Source: a virus. From it: a stretch of 22,856 nt of DNA. Below are positions 7,589-15,840 of the stretch, in pieces; positions within the stretch are counted from its first letter, which is position 1; each line of letters opens with the position of its first letter. The notes under the pieces were generated by a model. It made no database searches and was not told the origin of the DNA. It saw only the letters and a list, made by a program, of their open reading frames with translations. The stretch lies in IMG/VR virus record IMGVR_UViG_3300008107_003605, positions 1-22,856 of that record, one strand, 5' to 3'. The translations under genes and the position numbers were made by a program.

Positions 7589-8439
7589 GGATTCTCCAGA
7601 GCGTCGATACGAGCTTCTAGAGCAGCGATCTGTGAGAGCGCATTATTAAGAGCATTCGTTAATACATTGATTGTGTTTGAAGACGCGCCTGTTACGTTTA
7701 CGACAACTAGATCGTTTTCGTTTAGGTCACCAAGTTCTGATTTCGTAACAAGAAGCGGAGCTGTATTACCACCTCCTCCAGCAACTGTTCCAGCTTGCCA
7801 TTTACCAGTCGCTGAGTTATAGACAAGTGCTTGACCATTGCTCGCGTTCTTCAAGCTGGTATAATCAACGTCATCGAGTTTGTGAAGATTGACTTCACCA
7901 GATCCAGAACTACGACCAAGACCCATTGCGGCAGAAAATGCGATACGCGAGATGCGCTTTTCTGCGCCGTCAAGAAACTGCTCTACTTCTTTGCGAAGCG
8001 GAGTGATATCAGCCATAGGTCCGACTGGACCAACTGGACCTACCGGACCGCGCTCACCTGGATCACCCTTATCACCTCTGTCTCCCTTTTCGCCTTTCTC
8101 GCCGCGAATACCAATCTCGCCTTGTTCACCAATAAGACCGCGTGGACCAATATCACCTTTGTTACCTTTTGGACCACGTCGACCTTCAGGTCCACGCAAG
8201 CGAACTTCCTTCAGCTCCAACACTCCGTTAGACTCTGAAAGAGTTTTGATTTGTTCTAGGATTTCGCGCTTGATTTCGTTTGCTTCTTGTTTGGCAAACT
8301 TGGAAGAGATAGAAAGTATTTTAGCCTTTTCTACTTCAGATATGCTATTTTCGAGTAGATTTTTGCGTAGTTCTTCCGCTTCTGCCTTAGCGAACTTGGC
8401 AGCTATGGAAAGAATCTGAGCTTTTTCTAACTCTTTCAT
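7585..8439 (-). CDS. Collagen-like fibre protein
   Basis: This 284-residue protein starts at ATG 8439, two bases after the portal stop. Residues 5-30 and 37-62 are a tandem duplication (EKAQILSIAAKFAK... and EKAKILSISSKFAK...), amphipathic helices probably forming a trimerising coiled coil. Residues 83-142 are 20 uninterrupted Gly-X-Y triplets (from GPE through GPM), rich in charged X-Y pairs and ending in GPVGPVGPV, which should form a collagen triple helix. A linker contains LHKLDDVDYTSL and QALVYNSATGKW, a module common in aquatic phage fibres. The C-terminus is another short coiled coil. It is a likely trimeric virion fibre; collagen-like fibres are known in several phages. Confidence 0.9.
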   Translation of the reverse strand: MKELEKAQILSIAAKFAKAEAEELRKNLLENSISEVEKAKILSISSKFAKQEANEIKREILEQIKTLSESNGVLELKEVRLRGPEGRRGPKGNKGDIGPRGLIGEQGEIGIRGEKGEKGDRGDKGDPGERGPVGPVGPVGPMADITPLRKEVEQFLDGAEKRISRIAFSAAMGLGRSSGSGEVNLHKLDDVDYTSLKNASNGQALVYNSATGKWQAGTVAGGGGNTAPLLVTKSELGDLNENDLVVVNVTGASSNTINVLTNALNNALSQIAALEARIDALENP

Positions 8440-8441
8440 TT

Positions 8442-10202
8442 TTAGATAGCATCCTTGATCTCTTCTTCCACGTCGTCAAGATCTTCTTTAGAAACCTTTT
8501 CAATAGCACGAGTCATGCTTTCGATGAGCTTCTTATCTTCTTCTGTTAATATTTTAGGAATGAAAGGAACGGTTTCTTCTTTCGCCGTTACTTTCTTTGT
8601 GCCAGAAGTATCATTCTTGACTCTAATTTCAACTTTTTGTGGCGTTGATTTTTCTTTTTGTGGTTGCGTGTTAGCTATATTCTGATCATTGTTTTGCTGC
8701 TGCTCTGCGTTAGCCTCAGCTTCAGCCTGACCCTCAATAGCCATCTGCTGATCCATTTCTTTCATCTCGTCTTCAGTTTGACGAAGAACGTTCTTACGAA
8801 TCCACTCGACTGAGTAATACTTACCAACGTATGCGTCAACAACACCAAGAACAGCAAGACGATTATTCATCATATCCTGTTCTTTGATTTCAGCGTAGTA
8901 GTTGTCACGCTGGAAATCATACTTGATATCGTTCTTCATATCCTTCCACTCTTCGCGGGTCATTACACCCTTGAGGAGCAGTTGGATTTCTAACAGATTA
9001 TCAAACAGATGTGTAAAACGATCGCGCAGACGCTCAACGAACTTGGCATACTTTACTTCGTCGCGTGTGATTTCACCTGAACGACCAAGCGAGAACTGAC
9101 CGTCTGGTTCAAGGCGCGAGATAGGAACTGACAGAGACTTGTAGAGCTTCTTGCGGAAGTAGTCTACGTCATCCATCTGCCCAAGATTCTCACCGCCAGG
9201 CAACGTGGTAATTTCTGTACCACGTCCACCCTCGCGGCGTGGGAGCCAATAATCCTCAAGCATAGTCATGAACTTACGAGCGTCTTTGATTTCGCCGTTG
9301 TTCGCATCGTAGACCAGACGATTTTTGTGACGAACCATCATGTCGCGAACATACTGTTCAGCTTTTGCTTTGGGAAGATTACCAACGTCAATGTAGAAGA
9401 TACGACGCTCGGGAGCGCGCGCGAGACGATAGATAACTACCGCGTCTTCGAGCATACGCAACTGATTAAGTGGCTTGATCGCTTTGTGTAGATGCGAAAG
9501 AACCATGCGATTGCGAGCGTCAAGCAAACCGCTGTGAACGTAGCAGATAGCATCTTTCGAAATCTTTACACCCTGTGTGAGCGTACCAGATGAAAGACCT
9601 GCTGGATTGAAGAGATAGTATTCTTCGTATGGAGGAGCAATCAGCTTAGAGTTTTGTCCAACGACTGGCGTTCTCTTGATTGGCTGACGAATCTTGCGGA
9701 TACGACGAGGATCGATGTAACGCAGCTCTTGAATGCCCTTGCGAGGCTGAGCTGTGTCAATCATGATGTGATAGAACAAACGACCGTCGATATACCAACG
9801 ACGGAAGATTTCATAAGCCATGCTATTAAAGTCGAGCAGAGTTAGAATTTCATTGAACTCTTCTTCAATGCGCTTCTTGATGCTGTCTGGCTGTTCTAGT
9901 TTGTCGAGATTGAGTGAGACTGGATCATCATGTTCATTTGAGATGATGGCTTCATTAACAACGTCATCGACAGCAGACTCGCACTCTGGATACATCGACA
10001 TTTCGCGATATCGAGTTACGAGTTCTGCTTCGTTCTTAGCTGTACCTTCTAGATCAACATACGTTCCATATGCGCCACCAGGCGCGACTTCCATCGCGCC
10101 GTCAAGATTAGGAGGTGGGGCAAATGAAGGGATTTGGACTGCTTGCTTTTCAGCAACGTCGTTGTCCCTTCCAATGCGGAAGCCAAATAATTCGATCGCC
10201 AT
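8442..10202 (-). CDS. gp20: Portal vertex protein (T4 gp20 family)
   Basis: This 586-residue protein (T4 gp20 is 524) forms the dodecameric ring at the unique capsid vertex, through which DNA is packaged and ejected and on which head assembly starts. The match covers the family core: YGTYVDLEG and the SMYPECESAVDDVVNEAI region (residues about 45-90), RRWYIDGRLFYH and the ELRYIDPRRIRKIRQ block (about 137-176), RAPERRIFYIDVGNLPKAKAEQYV (about 263-286), and SRLEPDGQFSLGRSGEITRDE (about 357-378). The C-terminal 110 residues are Gln/Asn/Glu/Lys-rich and probably disordered. ATG 10202 has AAGGA upstream. It follows the gp19 terminator and begins the fibre island; in T4 the next genes would be 67, 68 and 21, which are absent here. 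Confidence 0.95.
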   Translation of the reverse strand: MAIELFGFRIGRDNDVAEKQAVQIPSFAPPPNLDGAMEVAPGGAYGTYVDLEGTAKNEAELVTRYREMSMYPECESAVDDVVNEAIISNEHDDPVSLNLDKLEQPDSIKKRIEEEFNEILTLLDFNSMAYEIFRRWYIDGRLFYHIMIDTAQPRKGIQELRYIDPRRIRKIRQPIKRTPVVGQNSKLIAPPYEEYYLFNPAGLSSGTLTQGVKISKDAICYVHSGLLDARNRMVLSHLHKAIKPLNQLRMLEDAVVIYRLARAPERRIFYIDVGNLPKAKAEQYVRDMMVRHKNRLVYDANNGEIKDARKFMTMLEDYWLPRREGGRGTEITTLPGGENLGQMDDVDYFRKKLYKSLSVPISRLEPDGQFSLGRSGEITRDEVKYAKFVERLRDRFTHLFDNLLEIQLLLKGVMTREEWKDMKNDIKYDFQRDNYYAEIKEQDMMNNRLAVLGVVDAYVGKYYSVEWIRKNVLRQTEDEMKEMDQQMAIEGQAEAEANAEQQQNNDQNIANTQPQKEKSTPQKVEIRVKNDTSGTKKVTAKEETVPFIPKILTEEDKKLIESMTRAIEKVSKEDLDDVEEEIKDAI

Positions 10203-10219
10203 TAATTTTCCTTCAACTT

Positions 10220-10227
10220 AATTTATA
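10220..10227 (-). promoter_or_regulatory. Possible late promoter box for the portal/fibre operon (TATAAATT)
   Basis: TATAAATT reads on the minus strand right after the gp19 terminator and 17 bases before the portal ATG. It has one mismatch to the T4 late box. The predicted start would give a leader of only about 12 bases, still containing the AAGGA ribosome site. The position between a terminator and a new gene group supports it, but the mismatch and the short leader weaken it. Confidence 0.35.
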
Positions 10228-10260
10228 ACAAAACGGCGATCAAATTACTCGTTGATCACC
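10225..10260 (-). terminator. Intrinsic terminator overlapping the end of gp19
   Basis: On the minus strand GGTGATCAA (10260-10252) pairs with TTGATCGCC (10243-10235), nine pairs including one G-U, around an 8-base loop. It is followed directly by GTTTTGTTAT. The stem includes the last sense codons of gp19, whose stop lies in the loop. It would end the virion-gene transcript before the portal gene or limit read-through into the fibre island. Confidence 0.7.
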
Positions 10261-10853
10261 CTACCGTTAACGTCAGCGTCAACAGTCCAGTAATCGTAGG
10301 CAAACTCTACAGTGAATTCTTCGATAGCATCAGTTGTTTCCCAATTCAGTTCGATGTTACCAACGTTTACTGGGAAGATGTTAATGAATGAATATTCGCG
10401 AGTTGGAATAGCAGCATCGCCTGATGTAGTACCGCCAGCGAACACGCCCGTCTTAGCATAATGACGAACTGTAGCTGTTGTGCGATACGAAGCGAGACCC
10501 TGCTCAGTGATTACTGATGGATTACGAAGATTGTTTTCGTGTGAGTTGATGAATGAGCTCCAGAGTTCGAAAGCGTTACGAACCAGGAAGTCTTCATCAT
10601 TGAGAACTGTAACCGTCCAGTTTTCGAACGTGCGGTTACCAGCCATCTTTACCTTACGACCAAAGTAAGGGACTTCGATAGTGCCTACTGAAGATGTTGG
10701 AATCGAAGTAGCCTTACATACGAACGTAAATTGCTGTTCAGCTGTTGGCTCTGCGATACCTGCTGGGAGCGTCAAGAACACCTCAAAGAGAGATGCTCTT
10801 GCGCCACCATATGGTAATCCTCTTGCGGCGAACGTAGATACATTAAAGGGCAT
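10245..10853 (-). CDS. gp19: Tail tube protein (T4 gp19 family)
   Basis: This 202-residue protein (T4 gp19 is 163) polymerises into the inner tail tube through which DNA passes. The family signature is seen at residues 15-110: YGGARASLFEVFLTLPAG, then FVCKATSIPTSSVGTIEVPYFGRKVKMAG, then TFENWTVTVLNDEDFLVRNAFELWSSFINSHENN. The C-terminus adds beta-rich sequence (EYSFINIFPVNVGNIELNW, then EEFTVEFAYDYW), typical of the larger cyanophage-like version. ATG 10853 has GGGAG nine bases upstream. It lies 40 bases after gp18, the usual order. Confidence 0.95.
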   Translation of the reverse strand: MPFNVSTFAARGLPYGGARASLFEVFLTLPAGIAEPTAEQQFTFVCKATSIPTSSVGTIEVPYFGRKVKMAGNRTFENWTVTVLNDEDFLVRNAFELWSSFINSHENNLRNPSVITEQGLASYRTTATVRHYAKTGVFAGGTTSGDAAIPTREYSFINIFPVNVGNIELNWETTDAIEEFTVEFAYDYWTVDADVNGRVINE

Positions 10854-10893
10854 TAGTTTTTCTCCCTATCCTTTCTGATATTTAGTCCGCCGA

Positions 10894-12846
10894 TTAGAAC
10901 TTTCCTACAACTTCAGTGAAGTCAACACCCGTGCGAACTGCTACGAAGTTGAGCTGGATGAAGTTGATTGAACGAGCTGGCTTGATGTAGATATCACCGA
11001 TGAACTCGTTGCGGTCAATAACTTCTGGCGTATTGTTTGTTTCGTCACAAACAACACGGAAGTCTGTGATACCACGACGACCCTGAACGTCACGCAGGAA
11101 TGGTTCTACAAGAGCCTTGAACTGAGCACGAGTGAACGCATCGTTGAACTCGAACAGAGTATACTTGGCTGCTGTAGCGATTGCCTTTTCCAGAACAATG
11201 AACAGACGACGAACGTTGATACGGTCAAAAGCAGATGGCTTTGTGAGCATCGTCTTATCACCGAACAGGATAGTTCCTTCGCCTGGGAATGTTGTGATTG
11301 GATTGACACCAGCCTTGTAGAGGGCGTCACGTTCAGACTTATTAGGATTGAACGCCAACTTAATAACATTCTTAATCTGTCCGCGGTTGAAACCTGCTGG
11401 TGAGTACCAAGGATCACGCTCGATATCCGTGCGAACCATTGTACCAGCAGTGTCGCCGTTGCAAGGAACGTAGCGGAAGAGATCGTTATACTTGTCGTAC
11501 TGATACTTCCATCCAGAATCCATTACTGCGTAAGAAGTTGAGATACCAATTTGGTTTTTAAACGCGATGATACTATCTACTTCTGCACCAGCATATCCAG
11601 AGTTATTCACGACGTCAGCTTGACGTGGCGAGAAGATAGCAATACAGTCTTTACGATACTCAGTGATGTTATTGATGATATGAATAGGAACAGTCGAAGT
11701 AGAGTGTCCGCCACCAAGAATCAACGAAACGTCAACAGATTCTGCAGACTTAAACAGATTGTATCCGTTGATGTAATCTGCAGCACGTGGCTGTGCTCCG
11801 TCACGCCCGTTGTAGAGAGTAAAGTTAACTGGCTTGTTGGTTGTTCCAGTTCCGCTGTTATGATTTACAGCAGATGTAACAGATCTTGTTGTGATACCTG
11901 TGACGTGTGCAGCCCACCACAGCCAACGTGAATTCTTATTGACGTAGTTCGAATAGTGAATAGTTGTTCCGTCTTCACTATGTGCGTTAGATGCTTTCGA
12001 CAGAGCAGGAAACACTTCAAGAATCGTATCTGCAACGCCAGTAATACCACCGAGATTGTCGACAACTACAACATGCATTTCGTCGTTTGATCCGCCATAC
12101 TGAGCAGCTTCTGCTGAAGTACCTGGAGCAGATGGTGCGTAGTTGTAGTATTCCCAACGACGAGTTACTGAAGTTTGACCAGCTACTGTGTTGCCAACAT
12201 ATGCACTAGAAAGCGTAAGTGATGTTGCGTTTGTGATCGTAGAAACTTGACATTGAATCTTATCGGGACCAATCAGGAGAATGTCGCCTTGAGCAATCTG
12301 ATTGCTAAAGTTTGTTCCAGCACCGGTTACGGCTACAGAGTTGTTTGAAACAGAAACAGCTCCAGTTAGCGTGCTTTCGTAAGCGTTGGCTGACAAGCAA
12401 ACAGAAACGCGAAGATTGTTACCGAGAACGCCCGGATACTTAGCAACCCAAGCTCCAACGCCTGTGATGCCATTTGAATAGTTAGCATCGTAATCATCTT
12501 CATTCTTGATGATTGTGTTTGTTGTATTTGATTGGTTTGCGATAGCGTTTCTTGCGCGAGATGTGTTCGAAGACTTCGTGCCGCCTTCGTTGATAACACG
12601 GACTGTATAGAGAGCGTTTCCGTATGCAAGGAAGTTAGCAGCTGTGAAAAAGTCTACAGCTGTATTTGTATTTGGCTGATAGAATTGCTTTGCGAGCGTA
12701 TCTTCTGTATCAAGAAGGACGCGCTGTCCTACTGGACCCCACTTAAAGTGACCAGCGAATGCACCAGTTGTCGTGCTAACGGCAGGGATAATCGTTGTGA
12801 GATCGATCTCACTGACATTAACTCCTGGAGAAACTTGGAAACCCAT
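10894..12846 (-). CDS. gp18: Contractile tail sheath protein (T4 gp18 family)
   Basis: This 650-residue protein (T4 gp18 is 659) forms the contractile sheath around the tube. The N-terminus MGFQVSPGVNVSEIDLTTI with VSTTTGAFAGHFKWGPVGQ is characteristic. The middle (about residues 165-250) is a variable, surface-exposed insertion rich in Thr/Ser. The conserved C-terminal core is present: RGQIKNVIKLAFNPNKSERD, GVNPITTFPGEGTILFGDKT, RINVRRLFIVLEKAI, FEFNDAFTRAQFKALVEPFL, and FIGDIYIKPARSINFIQLNF near the end. ATG 12846 has AAGGAG nine bases upstream, and a TATAAATA box lies 62 bases further up. Synteny 17-18-19 is exact. Confidence 0.96.
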   Translation of the reverse strand: MGFQVSPGVNVSEIDLTTIIPAVSTTTGAFAGHFKWGPVGQRVLLDTEDTLAKQFYQPNTNTAVDFFTAANFLAYGNALYTVRVINEGGTKSSNTSRARNAIANQSNTTNTIIKNEDDYDANYSNGITGVGAWVAKYPGVLGNNLRVSVCLSANAYESTLTGAVSVSNNSVAVTGAGTNFSNQIAQGDILLIGPDKIQCQVSTITNATSLTLSSAYVGNTVAGQTSVTRRWEYYNYAPSAPGTSAEAAQYGGSNDEMHVVVVDNLGGITGVADTILEVFPALSKASNAHSEDGTTIHYSNYVNKNSRWLWWAAHVTGITTRSVTSAVNHNSGTGTTNKPVNFTLYNGRDGAQPRAADYINGYNLFKSAESVDVSLILGGGHSTSTVPIHIINNITEYRKDCIAIFSPRQADVVNNSGYAGAEVDSIIAFKNQIGISTSYAVMDSGWKYQYDKYNDLFRYVPCNGDTAGTMVRTDIERDPWYSPAGFNRGQIKNVIKLAFNPNKSERDALYKAGVNPITTFPGEGTILFGDKTMLTKPSAFDRINVRRLFIVLEKAIATAAKYTLFEFNDAFTRAQFKALVEPFLRDVQGRRGITDFRVVCDETNNTPEVIDRNEFIGDIYIKPARSINFIQLNFVAVRTGVDFTEVVGKF

Positions 12847-12907
12847 CGGACTTATCTCCTTTTATGTAACGAAGTATGTTTCTTCGCGCCTTAAATCCTA
12901 CTCGTTT

Positions 12908-12915
12908 TATTTATA
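12908..12915 (-). promoter_or_regulatory. T4-type late promoter (TATAAATA) upstream of gp18
   Basis: A perfect TATAAATA reads on the minus strand in the 83-base gap between the gp17 stop and the gp18 start. In T4 this octamer, centred about ten bases before the start of transcription, is recognised by the gp55 late sigma factor and needs no -35 box. It would give a leader of about 55 bases ending in a strong AAGGAG, suiting high expression of sheath and tube. The octamer sits inside an A+T palindrome (CGTTTT...AAAACG). Confidence 0.6.
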
Positions 12916-12929
12916 AAAAACGGACTTTA

Positions 12930-14558
12930 TTACCAAATACGGCCGTCGTTGAACCCGCCGTCGAGTGATGGATCGTCTCCACCCTCCATAGATTGAGTCA
13001 CTCCACCGTCATCTAAGAATCCAGCGGGAAGGAGATCATCATGGACTTCTTTCATGTTCTCTTGAGCTAAACTGCGACGAACGTCACTATTAGTCAAATC
13101 TTTGAAGTAAGGCTGCGTAACAAGCCATCCAAATAGAACTAAAGTCATAGCCAAATCGTCATGACTACCTTCTTCAGCCTTATATGTGTCTTTTGTCTCT
13201 ACGAAAGTCGTTAGCTCTTCGATCGTATCGAAATCAGTTATAAGAAGTTTATCGCTTTCGACGATAGTTTTTAAGTTCGAGCATCCAATCTTCTTAACTG
13301 ATTTGGTTGTTCTAATACCAAAAGCTGATCTAGAGCTAAACCCGCCACCGACTTTGACGTTCTTGTTCTTGCTGAACGTAGCAATCACGTTTTCATATTC
13401 AAGATCCATGAACAGAGAGTTAACAACTTGCTGACCAATGTTATTCGTTTCGCCTAATACCCATGCGTTGTTATACATCTTGCAGAATCGATAGATCACA
13501 TCAGGAAACATTAGCGGAGTGATCTCACGGCTTCGATACTTAGCCACTTGCTTATATGGGAACTGCGTGACGTCAAAGATAGATAACGCGGAGTAGTCTC
13601 CTCCTACGCCTTCAGAAACGTCAAACACACATATGTATAGTTTGCGTGGATTCGGGAGCTCATACATATCGAGTCCGAACTTATCTTTATCTGGCTTAGT
13701 CCAGGCTAGCTGTCTCAGTTTCAGTGGATGGATCAGAGTATGTGACGAACCGATGAACTCGCACTCAAACTCCTGACGGAACTGCTCTTCGCTGGTGTTA
13801 GCGATGGTTTGCTTGCGCCAGTTTTCATCGCGACCAGGAACGTCTGACCAGTGAATCTCGATAGGCTTATACTCACTTCGCCCTTCTGTAGCATCAACCC
13901 ACATCTTGAAGAAGTGATTCATACCATTAGGTGTAGACACGATAATGATCTTTGTCGTGGTACCAGACGAAATCGTAGGATACGTCGACGCGAAAAACTG
14001 ATCAGCAAGGTTACGCTGCACGAACGCGAACTCGTCGAGGAAGATCAGGTTATACGATCCACCGCGGATGGCGCTCGACGAAGTAGCAGCAGCTACAACC
14101 TTGGAGCCGTTCTCTAGTTCGATGTTACCCTTGTTCCATGTAACAACACCTTGCTGAAGGAACTTAGGTAGATATTCGTATGCGAGCTGCAACTTAGCGA
14201 GCAGGTCTCGCGCGAGCGCGCCCTTGTTCGCGAGGATTGCTACGTTCTGCTGATCTGTGAATAGAATGAGCCAAAGGATGTATGCAACCGACGTTGTAGA
14301 CTTACCAACCTGACGAGGGAGCTTGCAGATAGAAAAGCGATTGTTGGCGAACGTATGAAGCATCTTCGCCTGGAAGTCCCACATACGAAACGGGATCAAG
14401 CCTTGATCGACGTTAACGATTCTGATATAAGTTCTGGCGAAATACTCTACGTCCTTAGCACACTTAATGTATTCATCAACTTCTTCTTTAGTATAATGAT
14501 GAATGACACCAGCAGCTTTAAGATTAGGATTACCAAGATACGTTTTAACGCCCATCAC
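12930..14558 (-). CDS. gp17: Terminase large subunit, DNA-packaging motor ATPase/nuclease (T4 gp17 family)
   Basis: This 542-residue protein docks on the portal, pumps DNA into the prohead with ATP and cuts the concatemer. The N-terminal ATPase has Walker A PRQVGKST (81-88), an adenine-side RMWDFQ segment (58-63), Walker B with catalytic Glu LIFLDE (171-176) and a coupling motif VSTPNG (207-212). The C-terminal RNase H-like nuclease has acidic residues at D313 (FDVSEGVGGDYSA), E370 (LGETN) and D467-D468 (EEGSHDDLAMTL), matching the T4 catalytic triad by alignment from memory. T4 gp17 is 610 residues, so the difference is mainly at the termini. The start ATG 14558 overlaps the gp16 stop by four bases; a second ATG follows directly and cannot be excluded. 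Confidence 0.97.
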   Translation of the reverse strand: MMGVKTYLGNPNLKAAGVIHHYTKEEVDEYIKCAKDVEYFARTYIRIVNVDQGLIPFRMWDFQAKMLHTFANNRFSICKLPRQVGKSTTSVAYILWLILFTDQQNVAILANKGALARDLLAKLQLAYEYLPKFLQQGVVTWNKGNIELENGSKVVAAATSSSAIRGGSYNLIFLDEFAFVQRNLADQFFASTYPTISSGTTTKIIIVSTPNGMNHFFKMWVDATEGRSEYKPIEIHWSDVPGRDENWRKQTIANTSEEQFRQEFECEFIGSSHTLIHPLKLRQLAWTKPDKDKFGLDMYELPNPRKLYICVFDVSEGVGGDYSALSIFDVTQFPYKQVAKYRSREITPLMFPDVIYRFCKMYNNAWVLGETNNIGQQVVNSLFMDLEYENVIATFSKNKNVKVGGGFSSRSAFGIRTTKSVKKIGCSNLKTIVESDKLLITDFDTIEELTTFVETKDTYKAEEGSHDDLAMTLVLFGWLVTQPYFKDLTNSDVRRSLAQENMKEVHDDLLPAGFLDDGGVTQSMEGGDDPSLDGGFNDGRIW

Positions 14559-14968
14559 TTCCTACCATTGATTAGCTGCTGAAGCTCAGCTGCGTTACCC
14601 ACAAAGATAGCGTTCTGTGCTTGTACCGACTGAGGAGCTTTCTCGTCTTCTACTTTCTTAAGATCTTTCAATTTCTTTTGGATGTCAAGTAGATCTTTGT
14701 TAGCGTCAACCAGCGTCTTGATAAGACCTCCGACGACTTCAAATGCTCTTGGGTGCTCTGAGCTTTTTGCGACGAGCAATGCTTCTTCCAGGGCATCATT
14801 ACCTTTGTGAATGATCTGATGCAAGTTATTGCGCGCTGTAGCAAAGTCATCATCAATGTTAGCATTCTCATTAACCTCTATAGGCGCTACAGGTTGAACC
14901 ATAGGCGGTGAATCTGGTAAGTTTAAGGCTTGCTCTACACTAATTTCGAAGTTGGTCTTATCACTCAT
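14555..14968 (-). CDS. gp16: Terminase small subunit (T4 gp16 family)
   Basis: This 137-residue protein (T4 gp16 is 164) forms the ring that recognises DNA and regulates gp17. The match to T4 is recognisable: an acidic DDDFATARNNLHQII segment (about 38-53), a central helical pair EEALLVAKSSEHPRAFEVVGGLI followed by a second helix DANKDLLDIQKKLKDLKK, and the C-terminal QNAIFVGNAAELQQLI, equivalent to the T4 NATVFMGSPTEL motif that contacts the large subunit. It overlaps gp15 by an ATGA junction and gp17 by four bases, so the three are probably translationally coupled. Confidence 0.92.
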   Translation of the reverse strand: MSDKTNFEISVEQALNLPDSPPMVQPVAPIEVNENANIDDDFATARNNLHQIIHKGNDALEEALLVAKSSEHPRAFEVVGGLIKTLVDANKDLLDIQKKLKDLKKVEDEKAPQSVQAQNAIFVGNAAELQQLINGRK

Positions 14969-15840
14969 TGATCTTGTCCTGTTACAGGATTATACTTTCT
15001 GCCGTCTGTATAGAAGAACGTATTAGAGCAGAATCCATAATCATCGTCAGCGTCAATCTGTGTATATGGAACAGAAGCTGCGCTATTGGTTGTTGGGCTG
15101 CCGTTTGCGAGCAATCCTGGCTGTATAACGATACGCGAACTACGCCCAGTTTGAGCAACGTCTTCCAGCGTGATCTTGTTACCCACGTTTGAAGTAACAA
15201 TACCAAAGTCGATTTGTGAACGCTTGATAATACCCTGGCGGCGAACTGGACCGTAGAAGTATGCTTTCACAGTAAAGTCGAATGTATAGATTAAAGCGCG
15301 GCGAGTTTCGAAGTCGCCTTCGTATGCGTCTTCGATAGACACTGTATTGAGAATCGTAGGAATATCCTGAGTAATGCTCGTTTGCGGAATGATGCGCAAG
15401 CTGTTAGTCCACTCAGGACCAAAGTAAGGTACGATCTGCTCAAGGATCTGCGCACCGTCATCTGCGTTACGAACATACGCATACAGATTGAACTGTAGAT
15501 CATATGGGACTGGCGCATAGTTGAAGTCTAGCTTATCCTCGTCAGTTGTAACCTTTACGTTACGATTGTGTGCGTTCAAGCGACGCGTACCGTCATAGTT
15601 GAGCGTCGTCATTTCAAAGCTCATGATAGGTAACTGAATGGCTACCTGCTGATCTAGCGCAGGATCTTGTGTGATACGAACAAGAAACTTTTCTTTTGGT
15701 GCATACGAAAGCGGAACAGCGATCGCACCTACGTTAGTACCTGCTGCATCGTAGCGACGAACGACGAGATCGTTGAACATGTTGCCAAACATGATAACGT
15801 ATCTGCGAATCGACTGATGGTAAAACTGTGATCCAAACAT
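14965..15840 (-). CDS. gp15: Tail completion / sheath stabiliser protein (T4 gp15 family)
   Basis: This 291-residue protein (T4 gp15 is 272) forms the hexameric tail terminator that caps tube and sheath and joins the tail to the neck. The N-terminus MFGSQFYHQSIRRYVIMFGNMFND matches the T4 MFGYFYNSSFRRYATLMGDLF start, followed by PLSYAPKEKF and LPIMSFEMTTLNYDGTRRLN. A second conserved part is YDLQFNLYAYVRNADDGAQILEQIVPYFGPEWT, then a TFDFTVKAYFYGPV strand region. ATG 15840 overlaps the gp14 stop (TAATG). Confidence 0.94.
   Translation of the reverse strand: MFGSQFYHQSIRRYVIMFGNMFNDLVVRRYDAAGTNVGAIAVPLSYAPKEKFLVRITQDPALDQQVAIQLPIMSFEMTTLNYDGTRRLNAHNRNVKVTTDEDKLDFNYAPVPYDLQFNLYAYVRNADDGAQILEQIVPYFGPEWTNSLRIIPQTSITQDIPTILNTVSIEDAYEGDFETRRALIYTFDFTVKAYFYGPVRRQGIIKRSQIDFGIVTSNVGNKITLEDVAQTGRSSRIVIQPGLLANGSPTTNSAASVPYTQIDADDDYGFCSNTFFYTDGRKYNPVTGQDQ

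Noticed and set aside
7889-8419. Plus-strand frame rich in Gly-Pro and Ser-Pro triplets resembling a collagen or proline-rich protein
   Set aside because: It is the antisense of the minus-strand collagen-like gene, whose Gly-X-Y repeat has helical flanks, a correct start and operon context. The periodicity on the other strand is a by-product.
11106-12629. Several minus-strand frames of 60-100 residues inside the sheath gene
   Set aside because: They are out-of-frame shadows of gp18, with serine/leucine-rich composition, no ribosome sites and no recognisable domains.
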